The position numbers were made by a program, and so were the translations under genes. The notes under the pieces were generated by a model, which had not been told where the DNA came from, did no database searches, and saw nothing but the letters and a program-made list of their open reading frames with translations. Below, piece after piece: positions 35,645 to 47,560 of a stretch of 64,000 bases of DNA (its first letter is position 1; every line of letters starts with the position of its first letter). The stretch covers positions 43,572 to 107,571 of the forward strand of contig JAKCWW010000509.1 of assembly GCA_026260175.1 (NCBI GenBank), read 5' to 3'. This stretch comes from Reticulitermes lucifugus. Lineage: Eukaryota > Arthropoda > Insecta > Blattodea > Rhinotermitidae.

Positions 35645-35760
35645 GGTTCTTCATTAAGTTTCAATGACACACTATAGTGACGACTGTTGTTTACGACCCG
35701 GTTCTTTCGTTAAGTTTCAGTGACACTATAGTGATGATATTGGCTTCCGGGTTATTTCAT
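35645..35760. repeat. ~55-bp tandem repeat, two copies plus a partial third
   Basis: Two units start ggttctt at 35645 and 35700. Both contain aagtttca[ag]tgac and actatagtga, then a more diverged segment ending in cccgg or ccggg. A third start (gggttatttcatta, about 35750) is truncated. Confidence 0.75.
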
Positions 35761-37885
35761 TACTTGTGTACCTCTCAGTCGTTCTGTTCCATGTAGTCGA
35801 CCAGTTTTCAGATGTATTATATGCCGTGACTGTACACGGGACAGCGGTATCTCACTCCTCACATTGTTTTGGCACAGATAAAGAGAAGTGACACGTAGGA
35901 CAGCCACTGAGTGTGCTCGACCAGAAGCCGGATTATCGCACCTCGCACCCTGTGGATATAGGCTTCGGCACTTCTGGAATGTATGCTTCATTCAGACGTA
36001 TGATTAATTGAATGAGCGGATTTTGTAGTTCCATATGCAGTGCAACTGATGACTGCGACATCTGTCCGTTTATTGTTCCTAAAGTTTCTTGTAAGACTGA
36101 ATGACTTATAAAGGATGTATTAAACATGTCTAGTAAAAAAATCGATTTTTATAGCATTGCACAAAAATAAGCCGGTATTTATTTTTATAAACATCGTCCT
36201 GTATTTTGATCTCCTATTTAACGTCGCGTAGGAATTATTCTTGAAATTTAAATGGGTATACCTTGTTGTATGAAACATTGATTAAAAATATGTGTTTGAA
36301 TACGAACTTAATTAAAGCCTATTGCAGTGTCCACTTGCATTAACGCAGACACAATGTTCGTTTGAAGTCCGAACAATGGGACCGCAGGTTCGAATTCCGC
36401 TTGAACCATTGGAAAGTGACAGACAGCAGCCATATTACAATTTCTAACGCCTCGATGCACCATATAAATATATCTGTGGAAACAGTTTTTCCCTTACGTC
36501 TAAAGCAAAATTCCAGTTTTAAGACGGGAGGGGCGAAGTCAAAAAGAGTTTGTAACGTCACTTGGTTTGTACTCCATATGACTGCTTTATTTCCCTGTTA
36601 TAATTTGGGTCCTGGACATATCAATCCTCATATGACTGATGAGCGTGACGATTTTTTGACGAAAGGAGAGAATATTTCGCTAAGAGTTAATGCAACGTAT
36701 TTGTCTGGCTGAGAGATGTGAAGTAATGTGAATAGTGACTTATGTTATTTCTTACACGGAACCACATAATTTGCATACTCTCTTTATCTGTTGTACAGCG
36801 GAATTAATGGTTGATGACAGCATGCCTGAAGGATAGATTTACCGACTGGTTGTTTTATATGAAATAGAGTCAACAACATGTTTGGTGGTTTATTAGTTTA
36901 CCGACTTACATTTTTAATTCGGAATTAGTGCCTGGCTGATTTAATGACCATTTGCCTAACATGGTGATAGACTTACTTTTTGGTAATCATAGGTCCGCTG
37001 AACTAGGGATGAAGTAGAGTTGCACTAAACTAACGACTGACTCAGTTCCTGATCAACAAAATGACAAATGATTTCGTGGCAGACTTGCTGGCTAGCTGAG
37101 TGGTCTACTGAATGACTGCTTGATTAACACACTCTTACAATGGACTGATGGATAAAATACGGCATGATTAACAGATTTACCAAATTTCGGACTGTCTGTG
37201 TTACTTTTCTAGTCATACTAGACCTGGTTTATAAATCCCCTTCTCTTTTTTGCGAAGCAAGTTAATACTGTGGTTACGAGGTAAACACTAGGTGTTGAAT
37301 TTAAATTAAAAGAGTATTGAAGAATAAACGCCACTATGTCGTCACAAGATGACCGCTGTCCTACATTTATCTCCGTGGACCTGGAGAAATCAATAATATG
37401 TCAGTCAGATTTTTGTCGACCTCAGAACTTGAAAGAAGAGACCCCGGAACGCAGACGGACGCTGTAGCTTGATTCCCCTGACAACGAAGCCTTGACAGAC
37501 GTTCTTGTCTATCCTTCAGAGAACTGCCTCATCCAAGCCATAACGCCACGTGTGAAAGCGAACCTCTTCAGCTCATACGACACAGCAATTGAATTCCATA
37601 ACAACTTAGAGTGCGTAATCCCCAAAACATCCATCCATCTTGTGTCTAGGTGCTCGCTGTGGACCAAGAAGGTCCTAATATTGCCTTCTGCTGGCAATAC
37701 AATCCAGTCACCTCTTACAATTTCTGCAAGATGTTTTTGTTTCAAAAGGAGACGATGAGCGTACTGCGGACGCTGTTTCTTGTCAGAAGAACGCGTTGTT
37801 ACATTCGTACGTTGTTAAATGTAACAAATGTAATTAATATATGGACAGACACCATAAATTCGCACTCACCACATCAAAATTTGTG
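35761..37885. other. No supported gene; decayed simple repeat
   Basis: Between about 36800 and 37200 the motifs gactga, actgac and ctgatt recur far more often than expected, suggesting an ancient decayed tetranucleotide array. A GC-richer stretch at 37370-37790 has open frames on both strands (88 codons plus, 78 codons minus) that I do not recognise. Confidence 0.35.
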
Positions 37886-37920
37886 TGTGTTTGCGCGTGC
37901 GCGTGTGTGTGTGTGTGTAT
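37886..37920. repeat. (GT)n microsatellite
   Basis: GTGTGT/GCGTGC run of about 34 bp. Confidence 0.9.
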
Positions 37921-38082
37921 GTATGCATGTATACAAATGTCACTCCCTTCACCAATACGTGTAGCCTATCACAATGTAAGCAAGAAATGAAGACTTCTTG
38001 TCTACTTCTAAGGTCTTTTTGGCAAAAGATCTTCCATATGGCTTACAGCTGTCGTAATAAAGATACAATTTACGCTCTATGT

Positions 38083-38200
38083 TTGGGTGGTGGTGGTGGT
38101 GATGGTGGTGGCGGTGGCGGTGGCGGTGGCGGCGTCGGCGAAGGTGTTGGTGGTTGGGGTGGCGGCTGCGGCGGCGGGGTGGTGGTGGTCTTTTGTGGTT
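38083..38200. repeat. (GGT/GGC)n G-rich block
   Basis: About 115 bp of GGT and GGC triplets on the plus strand, with a strong G bias. A 150-codon frame runs through it as poly-glycine (37885-38337), but this follows from the triplet repeat and is not a gene. Confidence 0.9.
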
Positions 38201-38283
38201 GTGCTGGTTATAGTTGTGGTGATTATGATGATAATTATGAAAGTAATAATAGTAGAAATAACAGCTACTTCAATATGTTACAT

Positions 38284-38313
38284 AATAATGATAATAATAA
38301 TAATAATAATAAT
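38284..38313. repeat. (AAT)n microsatellite
   Basis: About ten AAT/GAT triplets shortly after the GGT block. Confidence 0.9.
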
Positions 38314-39313
38314 TGCGCATTCACTGATGCCTGTTGATATTTTCAAATTTCTTGGTTTAGATAAATTTTGCTTAACAGCTGTTCGCAAATGCAGTAGTTT
38401 GAAGGAATTATAGAAATTAAATTAAAAATTAACAGCTGTATGTAGAGTTTCCACTAATAATACACATTCATAGTAGACCGGCAGATAAATTTGCTCAAAA
38501 AATCCTTGAATGACTTTTCCCTCTTTAATTCGTAATGCTCACTCTCCGTTTTCGATTTTGATACATACTGGTAAAGGCCAAGAAGAGAGCGCTTGTTCTT
38601 ACTTGCAGAGAGCATAAATGAAATCATAAATCTGTTTCTGTACATTTTGTCTGCTAGTCCTGTATTCAAAAAATGAAGTTGTCTGTGTCCGTCGCATTAA
38701 ATGAGATTTTTCGCTGTCAGTTTCCAGTACTCTCATCTTCTGTTGCAGGATGTAGGTACAGTATTTTAGTGCAGGTTTTTGCATCATACGTCTTTAAATT
38801 GAAATATTTGTTTTAAATTTAAAATACACTGATAACAGTAACTGCAAGTGTGCTACACTTTGCTGTTTTTAATTTCCTGCTCTTTCGAGAGCAGCATTTA
38901 TTCCTTGCACACTATCATCTCAAATGTTTGTTTGTCCTCGTTTTCCAGCCGTCCCTTTAATGTTCACATGTCTTACATTATGAATCTCTTCGATATTCAT
39001 TCTTCAGTTACATGCGACATGTAAGTCATTTTGAATAGACAAATTGTGTTGTTTCATTTTAACTTTGCCATGTAGCTTGCGATATTGTTATTTTTACACA
39101 GTAGTCCATTTGTTAATGTTGGTATATCGATACCTCCTTTGTGCATAGGTCATTGTAAACTATAACCGTTTTAGATTGTTAACGTAGAAATTTCCCATGG
39201 TTTACACAGAACCTGAAATTCTGAATGTAAAAACTGAATCGTTTGGTTGTTCTAAGATAGATATGTATATTCTCCCAAATTTTTAAGACACTTATGCGGA
39301 ACATAATATGTTT
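38314..39313. other. No gene seen
   Basis: AT-rich DNA with chance frames only. Confidence 0.4.
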
Positions 39314-39323
39314 TGGTTTAAAC

Positions 39324-39534
39324 CGGGGGCCTCCAAACCTTTTTGGCAAAGGTTTGCAACCGTTATTGTGGGCTCGCTCGCGAGCCGCACGTGAAAAAAT
39401 CAAAATAAGTGAAATAAAACTATTGTGTAATTTTTACAATACATATATATGTGTAGATATAGGTATATATAATATCCAAATATGGAGGCGGGCCGCATAA
39501 CACAACCTGGTGGACCACGTGTTGGCGGCACATG
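39324..39534. mobile_element. Second hAT-like MITE, flanked by direct repeats
   Basis: The ends are cgggggcctccaaac on the left and, reverse complemented, catgtgccgccaacac on the right. They are imperfect inverted repeats sharing the GCCxCCAA core. Subterminal gcgagccgcac and gcgggccgcataacac are typical of this MITE type. It is flanked by gtttaaac at 39316-39323 and 39535-39542, within an 11-bp identical direct repeat. The interior is AT-rich and non-coding. Confidence 0.72.
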
Positions 39535-39542
39535 GTTTAAAC

Positions 39543-39765
39543 CTTTGTATCGATGGGGTAACTTAGAGTGACATTTTGAAAATGCTGTTCTATGCCTTTG
39601 GACTTCCCACTTTTTATGTGTGTGTGTGTTTGGGTGCGTGCATGTGTGCTAGTAATGTATCGTTTCAAATGTAGTGGTTAATAATAATTTGTTCTCGTTT
39701 CAACAATAAATTACACTTTTACCACAGATATACGTGAAAATGTTGGAAAGATTCCAACCAATAAT
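39543..39765. other. No gene seen; short GT run
   Basis: A GTGT run lies near 39617-39630. Otherwise nothing is visible. Confidence 0.4.
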
Positions 39766-40080
39766 ATGAATTCAGAACCAGCTGAGTTGAAATTCTTAAG
39801 ATCAGTAGCTGAACTTACCCCCTTCAGCGTGCGCATTGAAATATGTGAACTGAAGGGGAAACTAGAAAGACTGAAGAAAAATTTGTATAATAATATATTA
39901 AGGATTGAAAGAAGATCTAAAATCTTGTTAAATCTCAAAGCGAAGGGCCGTAGGGATGCAGGAAGACCGTCAATAAGGTAGAAAAAGGAAGTGTTCCGAG
40001 GACAGAACAGGTCACAGCGCCAACACTTTTGAAGCAGAAACCAAATATTCGGAAATGAACATGTATAAAATCCGCACTCT
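39766..40080 (+). mobile_element. LINE ORF2 C-terminal remnant, plus strand
   Basis: The plus strand reads ELKFLRSVAELTPFSVRIE, then LNLKAKGRRDAGRPSIR-stop, then continues in frame KKEVFRGQNRSQRQHF. The order FLRSVA ... KGRRDAGRP is the signature C-terminus of LINE polyproteins common in insects, different from the NLRVP-ending family elsewhere in this window. Only the end is present. The overlapping 124-codon minus frame is a shadow. Confidence 0.72.
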
Positions 40081-41169
40081 CTCACAGCAGCTACAGCATA
40101 CGATGTGTTTAATATATGACTATTAGAGGATTCAGATGACTGCGAGTAGGTGGCATTTTGACCTTCGAGATTAATTTGCGACAGCTAGAATAGTCATGGT
40201 ATCGCAGCACAGACAACCCTTCGGGATGTTACAGCCTCCCCCTCCCTCCTCTTGTAGCTTCCCTGGAGGGTTATTCTTCATCCTGTCTGTAGTGAAATGA
40301 ACGGATGGCGCTTTTCTTGCAGACAAATGCTGGATAAAGCGGTGCCATCAATCAGTTTTTATCGATACAAGACAAAGTTAATGGCTGTAATTAAATCAGG
40401 AATTCTCTGCGTGGAGATTGAATGCATTGTGGTTGTATGCTATATGGAGATAGTGTGGTTGTGTTGTACGAATATGGAGTGTGAATACGTTTTGGTTATG
40501 CGTAATACAAAGATAAAATTTGAATTTGGCGTTTAAACTATTTATCAAGCTTACTTTCTTAATTATCTGAATAAGAATTACGTTGAACTCGCGATTAACC
40601 GCCGTTGAGAGGACTGAGTGAGAGGGTAGCTAATCGAAAATTGGTTAATTCGGAAAAAATAAATAAAAAAGATTCAATAGAAATGCTTCCTACATCGAAA
40701 ACACCGTAGTGGTATTTACGAAGCATAAAAATGGTTTGTCAGTTACAGATACATCATACAATAACATATTCTAATAATAATGTAATTTGCGTTATAAAGT
40801 TCTTTATTACAGTAATTAGTGTTGCATATTTTTGTAACCAGGATTTTAAATCGGCGAGGTTATTAAGAACGGCCTTGATATCCCTATTATTAATTGTTTA
40901 GTGTGGTTAGGAGACGTTGTGAGCTTCTCTGAGGAAACAAGTTGTAGGTATTTGAAAACTGACTTGTAAGGAAGGTACCTAGGCGTAAGGGCGATGCAGT
41001 GAAGAGTGTGCAATATATAGTGGAGAAGTTCGCGATGTATAGGCCTACCATGGACTAACAGGCGTACAGTTTGGATAATTATGTAAAGAATGTCATGATG
41101 GAATGGACGTACAGCACGAGTGGCTAAATAGTGTTGGCGTGCTGGGTCTGGGGTATAATTAAATAATTC
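40081..41169. other. No gene seen
   Basis: A 79-codon plus frame at 40297-40536 is unrecognised. A TAGGCCTA octamer lies at 41040-41047. Confidence 0.4.
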
Positions 41170-41510
41170 CAGGCCTCAGAGCCCTTCCTAAGAATCTAAT
41201 AGCTTCTCAGCTAGTCAAGGAATTACCCACATTTGTTGAACCGAAAAGTTCATTACCGTGTTTACGTGAACCCTCCACTTGTTCCTACCCTGAGCCAGAT
41301 GAATCCAGTTCACGCCATCCCATTCTATATACATTTAGGATCAGTCTTAATATTATTCTAGAATCCACGTTTAGGTCTTAAAATAGTATTTTTCCTTCAG
41401 CTTTACTCACCACACTCTGTATGCATTTCTCTTCTTCCCCATAGTGGCACATTCCCCGCCCATCTCATCCCCCTTGATTTGAGCACCCGAATAATACTTG
41501 GTCTGGGAAA
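41170..41510 (-). mobile_element. LINE 3' end, minus strand
   Basis: On the minus strand, a worn coding tail reads WIHLAQ-like then [18 protein letters not shown], followed by the family 3' UTR (plus-strand agcttctcagctagtcaagg at 41202-41221, and cagagcccttccta upstream). The upstream coding part to about 41510 is too degraded to read continuously. The layout is collinear with the copy at 18561-18860. Confidence 0.65.
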
Positions 41511-42556
41511 CATTAATAAAAACAGAAGATCGGACTGTAGATAGAAGCTTAACACTTTGGAAACTAAAATTAATATGAATTATGTGTCAGGATTCAGTTT
41601 CTACCTCACACAAAACACTCTGCGTTTTCAATATATGGATCAATCGGCTGACTCTGTTTAAGGAAATGAATCGCTATATATTTTGGGAATCATACGCGAC
41701 ACACAAATACTGTATGTGCACAAACTGCAGAATTTTTAAATTTTTAAACCCAAATTTAAAAGGTTATCACAAGTTATAGTAAAAATTTAACTTACTTGCA
41801 ATCTCAGAAAAAGACGGATTCCAAAGCTAGGAAGTCAACATGTTTCACTGTTCAGACTGCTAAATCCTGTTGCTTGCACCAAACGAACACAAATAGAGCT
41901 TGCCTAAAAGAAACCCCAAATGAATCGCCAAGGTTTTGACAATCAGTACGTGACTTACTAGGCGTCTTTCCAAACAAGAGCCCAGTTCGAGGCTCTTCGG
42001 CACCTGTGAACATAATGTGAAGCGCATATTAGGTTTGACGATGTTGTGTCCTTCATTCTAGAGACTGGCTGCTTAGTAGAGAGCGAAACAGGAGCAATGT
42101 CACGTGACCAATAATTAGCTTAACGTGTGACGTTAGTATGTGCCACAGGGCTACATGATAAACGTGTCAACAATGCAATGGGGAACAATAGAGGGGTCAG
42201 GGTCGGCCTGGCCAGCTTGTTACTAACAATAGCAATATTTTCGACATCTCATCAGGGAGTCGAAGTTTCTCGTGAAACTCAGCCGTTCGCTTTAAGAGAA
42301 GCAAAGCTGTGGTCGGTGTGGCTAGCTTGTAATGGTCTGCCTGAAGTACGAGTATGTCGGTGATCCCGTGGATCAGACTCCCAGGGATGCTGAAACTTGT
42401 GTAGATCGTCGTAGTCCACAGTACTGCACACAACTTGAATTTCCTTTCTGGTGATTCGGAATATATCCAAATATTCTGTAGGAAATATGACATTCTGGCT
42501 GTCGTGAAAATTAAGTCTTAGTTTTTTAAGACGAACTGTGCACCATGAGGTCTGTT
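41511..42556. other. No supported gene
   Basis: A minus-strand 98-codon frame at 42197-42493 overlaps a plus frame. Peptides such as RPLQASHTDHSFASLKANG look like a repeat translation, but no element ends were found. Confidence 0.35.
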
Positions 42557-42675
42557 TGGTAGTTGGGTAGGTAGGTAAGTAGGTAGGTAGTTAGGTAAGT
42601 AGGTAGGTAGGTAGGTAGTTAGGTAGATAGTTTAGTGATTTAGGTGGTTGGTTGGTTGGTTGGTCGGTCGGTTGT
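42557..42675. repeat. (GTAG)n to (GTTG)n compound microsatellite
   Basis: About 120 bp of GTAG tetranucleotides pass into GTTG and GTCG tetranucleotides with some interruptions. Confidence 0.95.
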
Positions 42676-44044
42676 TCGTGGGATGTCAACCGAACGCACT
42701 CATTCTTTAAACAATGAGCAAGCAATTTTACTTGATATTTACCAAACATTTTCATTTACAGATTTCACCGGGAAGGTACTGATTAGACTATATCGTTCAT
42801 AGGGTCGTTTGTTTATTATCTGTTGAACTGTATTATTTATCTGTACCATAATGTACTCGTACTTAAACAACATAGAGATAATGTAATATATGCTGTATGC
42901 ATTTTTTATTGATTTGACATCTCACACTCTGTTGCAGGGTTTGAATTTGTGATGTGTAATGCTGAAACTGAGACAGACTAACTCACTGAATGTAAATTCG
43001 TAAAGAAATCAAGAAAAACGCCGAACTATTATTTCATAAAGTTTTCAGGAATAGTGTTATATTTTGTTTTGTTTGACCGGCAGCCAAGTGGATTCTGTAG
43101 ACGTCAGTGACTGATTGAATGGACAAAACTTCAACCACTTAGTTTTCTTTCGACCATCCCGAACGGAGATATTTTCTGTATAAAAGAAAAATTATTTTAT
43201 CTTGAAATGCTAACACATCAGTCAATTCAAAGTGTCGAAACTTTTATGTTGGTAGAAAGCACCACCTTTCTGATAATACCGGAACTTTTAACGAGTTTTG
43301 AAGAGGGGCTACTGTTTAGAATATTTCCACATACTAAACAGAATTAATATTATTTTCATCATAAGGTTCATCTTTTGGTTACTCACGGCCTTTACTCAAA
43401 AATCTGTTTCTAATTTAGGTCTAAATTTGTCACTTTCACCCACTGGTCTTATGGTTGTTTAGTCCATTCCTGCTTCTGCTGCAGTTATCAAAATTAATAT
43501 TGCAGGGCGTTATAATTTTACAGATGAATCTTAAAAGCCTTTGAATTCGTCAACGTGCCTCCAAAAATAACAATTCTTGTTATAAAACATATTTTTTGGT
43601 GAAATAATAAGCACAAACAGAATATAATTGAGCACCTGAACCAAGTTCCTGCTTCATTATTTCAGTTTACTATAATTATGGAACTTTATCGAGAAGATCC
43701 TGGGTTGACCGCGACACGAGGTTTTCTGCAGGGACTTCGCATTTAAAGTCCGTCGTGTTACTGCTAAGCCGATTCATCTGGTGGACATCTGTTGCGTGTC
43801 AAATTGTAGAATGCGCTGTCTTCGTGAATATGCATATGATGCTGCTCTTGCTTTCCACTCACACTCACACTTCTAACATAGAAGCTTCTTAGAACGCAGT
43901 TTCAACTTCTATGACTCATTAAATCCTTAAATACTCTTCAAAATAAATCTCGATTAACATAACAGGGTCCGATAAAAATACATTTTTATCCCCAGAAAGT
44001 TACTGTCTTGTCAAGCCTGGTGTCCTCACAAGTTACCTGAGTCA
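42676..44044. other. No gene seen
   Basis: AT-rich DNA; no long frame, repeat or exon recognised. Confidence 0.45.
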
Positions 44045-44305
44045 GTATGATGATTAGGCTGCGGGCTTCACTAACTATGAATCGCTGCTTCATTTCCGGC
44101 GGAGGCAAGATAATCTTATTTTCTTCCAAAAGTCTACACCAGCTCTGGAGATCGCCCACCCTCCTGTTTAGTTGGTTTCGATAGCTCTTTCACTATTGGT
44201 AGGGCGGCCGGTGCGTGAAGGTTACTACTTATATCCGTCTAGTTCCAAACTTAAGAATTCATGGAGCTATACCTCTACTGCTCCATATGCCTTTATGGTG
44301 TGAAG
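44045..44305 (+). mobile_element. Diverged tRNA-derived SINE (family A)
   Basis: Starts in gtatgatgattaggctgcgg, a worn tRNA-like head, and proceeds through caccctcctgtttagttgg, cggccggtgcgtgaagg and tggagctatacctctactgc to gccttttatggtgtgaag-like 3' sequence. The segment order follows the family, but identity is clearly lower than between the copies at 18981 and 45463. Confidence 0.65.
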
Positions 44306-45446
44306 CTTATTTAAGTACAGGGACAACTTGACATTCACGTTTCAGCACTTTCACTTTAACGTAAAGTTAAAATAACTTTCACTTTTTAATGGATAGATTT
44401 ATTGGGTTTGTACTCGTATATGATATGAATTAAAGATCCCTATCAATTGTAAGCATAAAAATATTAGTCATTTTTTAATAACTGTTTAAGGAACAAATTG
44501 GCTTACAAGCCATTGTGTAACCATATGAAGAAACAGTTGGTTCGCCTATTTTCAAATCCCCAGTGACCTGTAGTAACTTATGCAGTATGTATACGTTACT
44601 AATTTACTGTTATGAATAAAATTTCGTCACAGGCATTCAAACTACAGTTTTTGTTTACCTGTTCGCCAGAATCACAGAGGTAATGTTAGCAGAAGTCTAC
44701 GTGGGAAATGTAATTTTGTTTCATATTTAATTATTTCGCTTAACAATGACAGCCAGGACCAGACACTGTCACAACGCAGAACAACCGTCCACCGTGCAAA
44801 ACACAATCCGATTTTGTTGTGCAACAAAACCGGAACCGTGTACACCAGCGTTCATAAATAATGCACGAACTGTGATATTTAATTTAAGTGGAAATGTAAT
44901 TGCCGTTATCGCATGAATTGTGTGTTTTAACGTATGAGTGCCTTATATTTTCATTTAGTTTTACAACAGAAACATTTATATTTATTCGGCATATTATTTA
45001 CATGACTTAGTAGGGCTTTGCTAATGTTTCATATTACCTACGATTTCTGGTTCAAAAATTCACTAAAATTAAATCTGAACACTGATTGGGGACTATAAAT
45101 AATTGTGCATGGACATTAACACTCTAGTAACAGGTCTTGTTTGCCATTTTTTCGTCACAGGTTATATAAATTTCTATATATATATATAATATATATCGAA
45201 TACCTATTCTAGTGTAGTTGCTTATTTTTTGTGATAATACTGCTTGGAATAGAAAGGGCTGGAAATATCATGCTGTCTCTTCTCTGTAAAAGAGTGCAGT
45301 AGACTGGCAGAAAGTATAAACGTACTTGTTCATTTCTCAATACAGTTTTCTGTTGTCGTAGGTTCCCGCGATTCGAAGTTACTGTATACAATTTCAAATT
45401 TGCACACTTTTCACGTACTTAGAGTTTAAGGAAAATATTCCTTTTG
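44306..45446. other. No gene seen; short AT run
   Basis: A TA-dinucleotide run lies near 45173-45197. Otherwise unremarkable AT-rich DNA. Confidence 0.45.
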
Positions 45447-45462
45447 CCTAGGTGCAGTGGTC

Positions 45463-45752
45463 AGGGGCCGGGATAGCGTAGTCGGTATAGCGACTCGCTA
45501 CGGGCTGGACGGTCTGAGAATCGAATCCCGGTGGGGGCGAGATTTTTCGCAGCCGTCCAGACCGGACCTGGAGCCCACCCAGCCACCTGTACAATGGGTA
45601 CCGGGTCATTCCCGGGGGTAAAGCGGCCGGGGCGTGGAGTTGACCACCCACCCCATCTAGCGCCGAGGTTAAAGAAAGAGTAGAGCTATATGTCTACTCC
45701 CCCTCTGGGCCTTCGTGGTCTGTTCTAGGGAGAACTTTACCTTTTGACCTTA
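45463..45752 (+). mobile_element. tRNA-derived SINE (family A) with 16-bp TSD
   Basis: Begins about gggccgggatagcgtagtcg with A box tagcgtagtcgg and B box gaatcgaatcc. It then carries the family body (gtccagaccggacctgg, gtacaatgggtaccgggtc, aaagaaagagtagagctata) and a 3' end actttaccttttgacctta. It is flanked by identical 16-bp copies of cctaggtgcagtggtc at 45447-45462 and 45753-45768, a target duplication typical of LINE-mobilised SINEs. It is the most intact copy here. Confidence 0.95.
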
Positions 45753-45768
45753 CCTAGGTGCAGTGGTC

Positions 45769-46339
45769 GATGAGTGACTGCCGTAGAACTAATATTGAAA
45801 TATACTCGTAGACTTCGGCTGGTTTCGTTCCCAGCTTAGATGTTTGCCGTTCTTTTGATGTTCCTGATGATAAGAATCATAAAATGCACTATTGTTTATG
45901 CCTCTAAGGTCATAATGTTCATACATATTTTTATCAGAAATTCTTCAAACTTTTACCTGAAGGAACAGCTAGTCATGTATTGCGGTTGGTCTTGCTTCAT
46001 GCTCAAGACGTAATGTTTCAAACTGTCGTGTGTAGGCCGCCTGTCGTAACTAATGGTTCTGTCACTTTTCTCAGTAGCTGCTGTTAAATCCTGCAATAGA
46101 ATTTCAAGTGAGACTTCCTTCTGCATTAGTCTCAACTCATCGCTACCAACCATCTTTTCGTTGACGCTACCGAAACTCTGTAGTTGTAGAATCGCCTTTA
46201 CGTAACTAAGAAAGAAGCAGGACACATTGAATCACTGATGTGGTAATTGTACAAGCCCCTGTCCTTATGCTGTTAAGAAAATAGGCTGAAATAGCTAATT
46301 TAAAATATGTTCCGTGGTTTTTATACTAAGCTAAGAAAT
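45769..46339. other. No gene seen
   Basis: A 90-codon minus frame at 45953-46225 is unrecognised. No repeat visible. Confidence 0.4.
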
Positions 46340-46500
46340 AGCTCAATCTAACAGACGCTCAACCAGCCCTTTATCCAGTAGGTTTATTATCGCGTTGGTC
46401 ACATCCGGAGAAAAAGATATTCCGTCCACACCCTTACATCATATTCCTTTAAGATACTTTTTAATATTATTCTCTCATGTGCACCTATGTGTCCAAAATG
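46340..46500 (-). mobile_element. Possible worn LINE tail, minus strand
   Basis: The minus strand from about 46490 carries gagaataatattaaaaagt then a WTEY-like segment, resembling the WEDNIKMDL...DW stretch of the other LINE tails. Interruptions and missing ends make this a weak call. Confidence 0.35.
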
Positions 46501-47494
46501 GGTGATATTTAAACACAAAACATGTTTGCTATTGGCTGGTTAAATCACTACGTAGGAAGCATTCTGAGTTTATTCGGAAATTTCGTTGTGGATTCCGACA
46601 ACCGCATTGATTGTGTCGTGTCCTTCATTCCCGTCAGTGAATTTTACCGAAAGTCTTTCCCTAGTTATTCCAGACTTACCATTCAATAACATCGCTCATA
46701 TTTGCAGAATGGTTTCTGTGGCGATTATCATAGCGACATTAACCTTCTTAGCACATAAGGAGAACTGATAAAGAGCACGGTCTAATTCGCAATGTCTTTT
46801 AACAAATATATAAGGCGCCTGTCTTGTAAGTTAATTGTTACATTCAGCATGTCGCTGTCAAATTTTCGAGGTTTGTATAGTAAGAAGAAAGTAAGGCATT
46901 TGCTGCATAGATTTCAGAGTTACGACTCTTCGACTGGAGTTCAGTCACGGACCAAACGCCCGCAATTTTGTGTGTAGGCTTTATGCTAAACGGACGTGTC
47001 GGAGAAGTTGCCGCGTCCTCAAGGGAAGTTGATTTTTGTTCTGTATATAAACATTTTTCCTGTTATGGGATTTCATTCCAAGAACGGCCTTTAAATTGAA
47101 GCCAGTTATAAATTGTCTTTATTCCGCGATGAACATAAGGTGTGATACACAATCATCTTAAACCTAAGAATCGTCCGTGTGAGGCCTAATAAGTGGAAAG
47201 TCCTATGGGTCAAAGTAATTTTTGAGTAGATATTTGCTCACCTTTTCAAATTTCACGTAACTATACGAATCCCAAGGATTAATTACCTTGTTTAGGAAAG
47301 ATTCCATTTTCCTATTTTAGTATGACATACCACTGTATCGTGTTTAAACGGGCTGTTCCATCATTTCTTAATTGTGTAGTTTTGGCTGTCAGATCTTACA
47401 AAACGGTGGTAGTTAGGCATTACTGGTTTGATAACGTATTGCAGATGTAACATGTATGCACATAAATAATAAACAGAAGAGATACTGCTGAACT
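46501..47494. other. No gene seen
   Basis: Short chance frames only. Confidence 0.4.
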
Positions 47495-47560
47495 TACTCC
47501 ATGGAACAGAATCCTTGTTGAGAATTAATTGTTGCTTAGGTAGTTAAGACATTGCTTGAA
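47495..47560 (-). mobile_element. LINE 3' UTR signature, minus strand
   Basis: The plus-strand sequence catggaacagaatccttgtt at 47500-47519 and the following ttgcttaggtagttaaga match the 3' UTR of the LINE family seen at 18561. Coding sequence beyond it is not readable. Confidence 0.5.

Noticed and set aside
36385-36402. B-box-like ggttcgaattcc as another SINE
   Set aside because: One base too long, no A box or known body nearby; single-copy appearance.
37885-38337. 150-codon frame with poly-glycine
   Set aside because: The glycine run is the translation of a GGT/GGC microsatellite, followed by AAT repeats as poly-asparagine. No flanking coding signal.
39711-40085. 124-codon minus-strand frame
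   Set aside because: It is the antisense of the plus-strand LINE ORF2 tail at 39766-40080.
42541-42675. Telomere-like (TTAGG)n relic
   Set aside because: The repeat is GTAG/GTTG tetranucleotides and not the insect TTAGG pentamer.
46733-46765. Possible miR-184-like sequence (ggagaactgataa)
   Set aside because: Thirteen bases match from memory, but the upstream sequence does not form the required hairpin and the 5' seed region differs.
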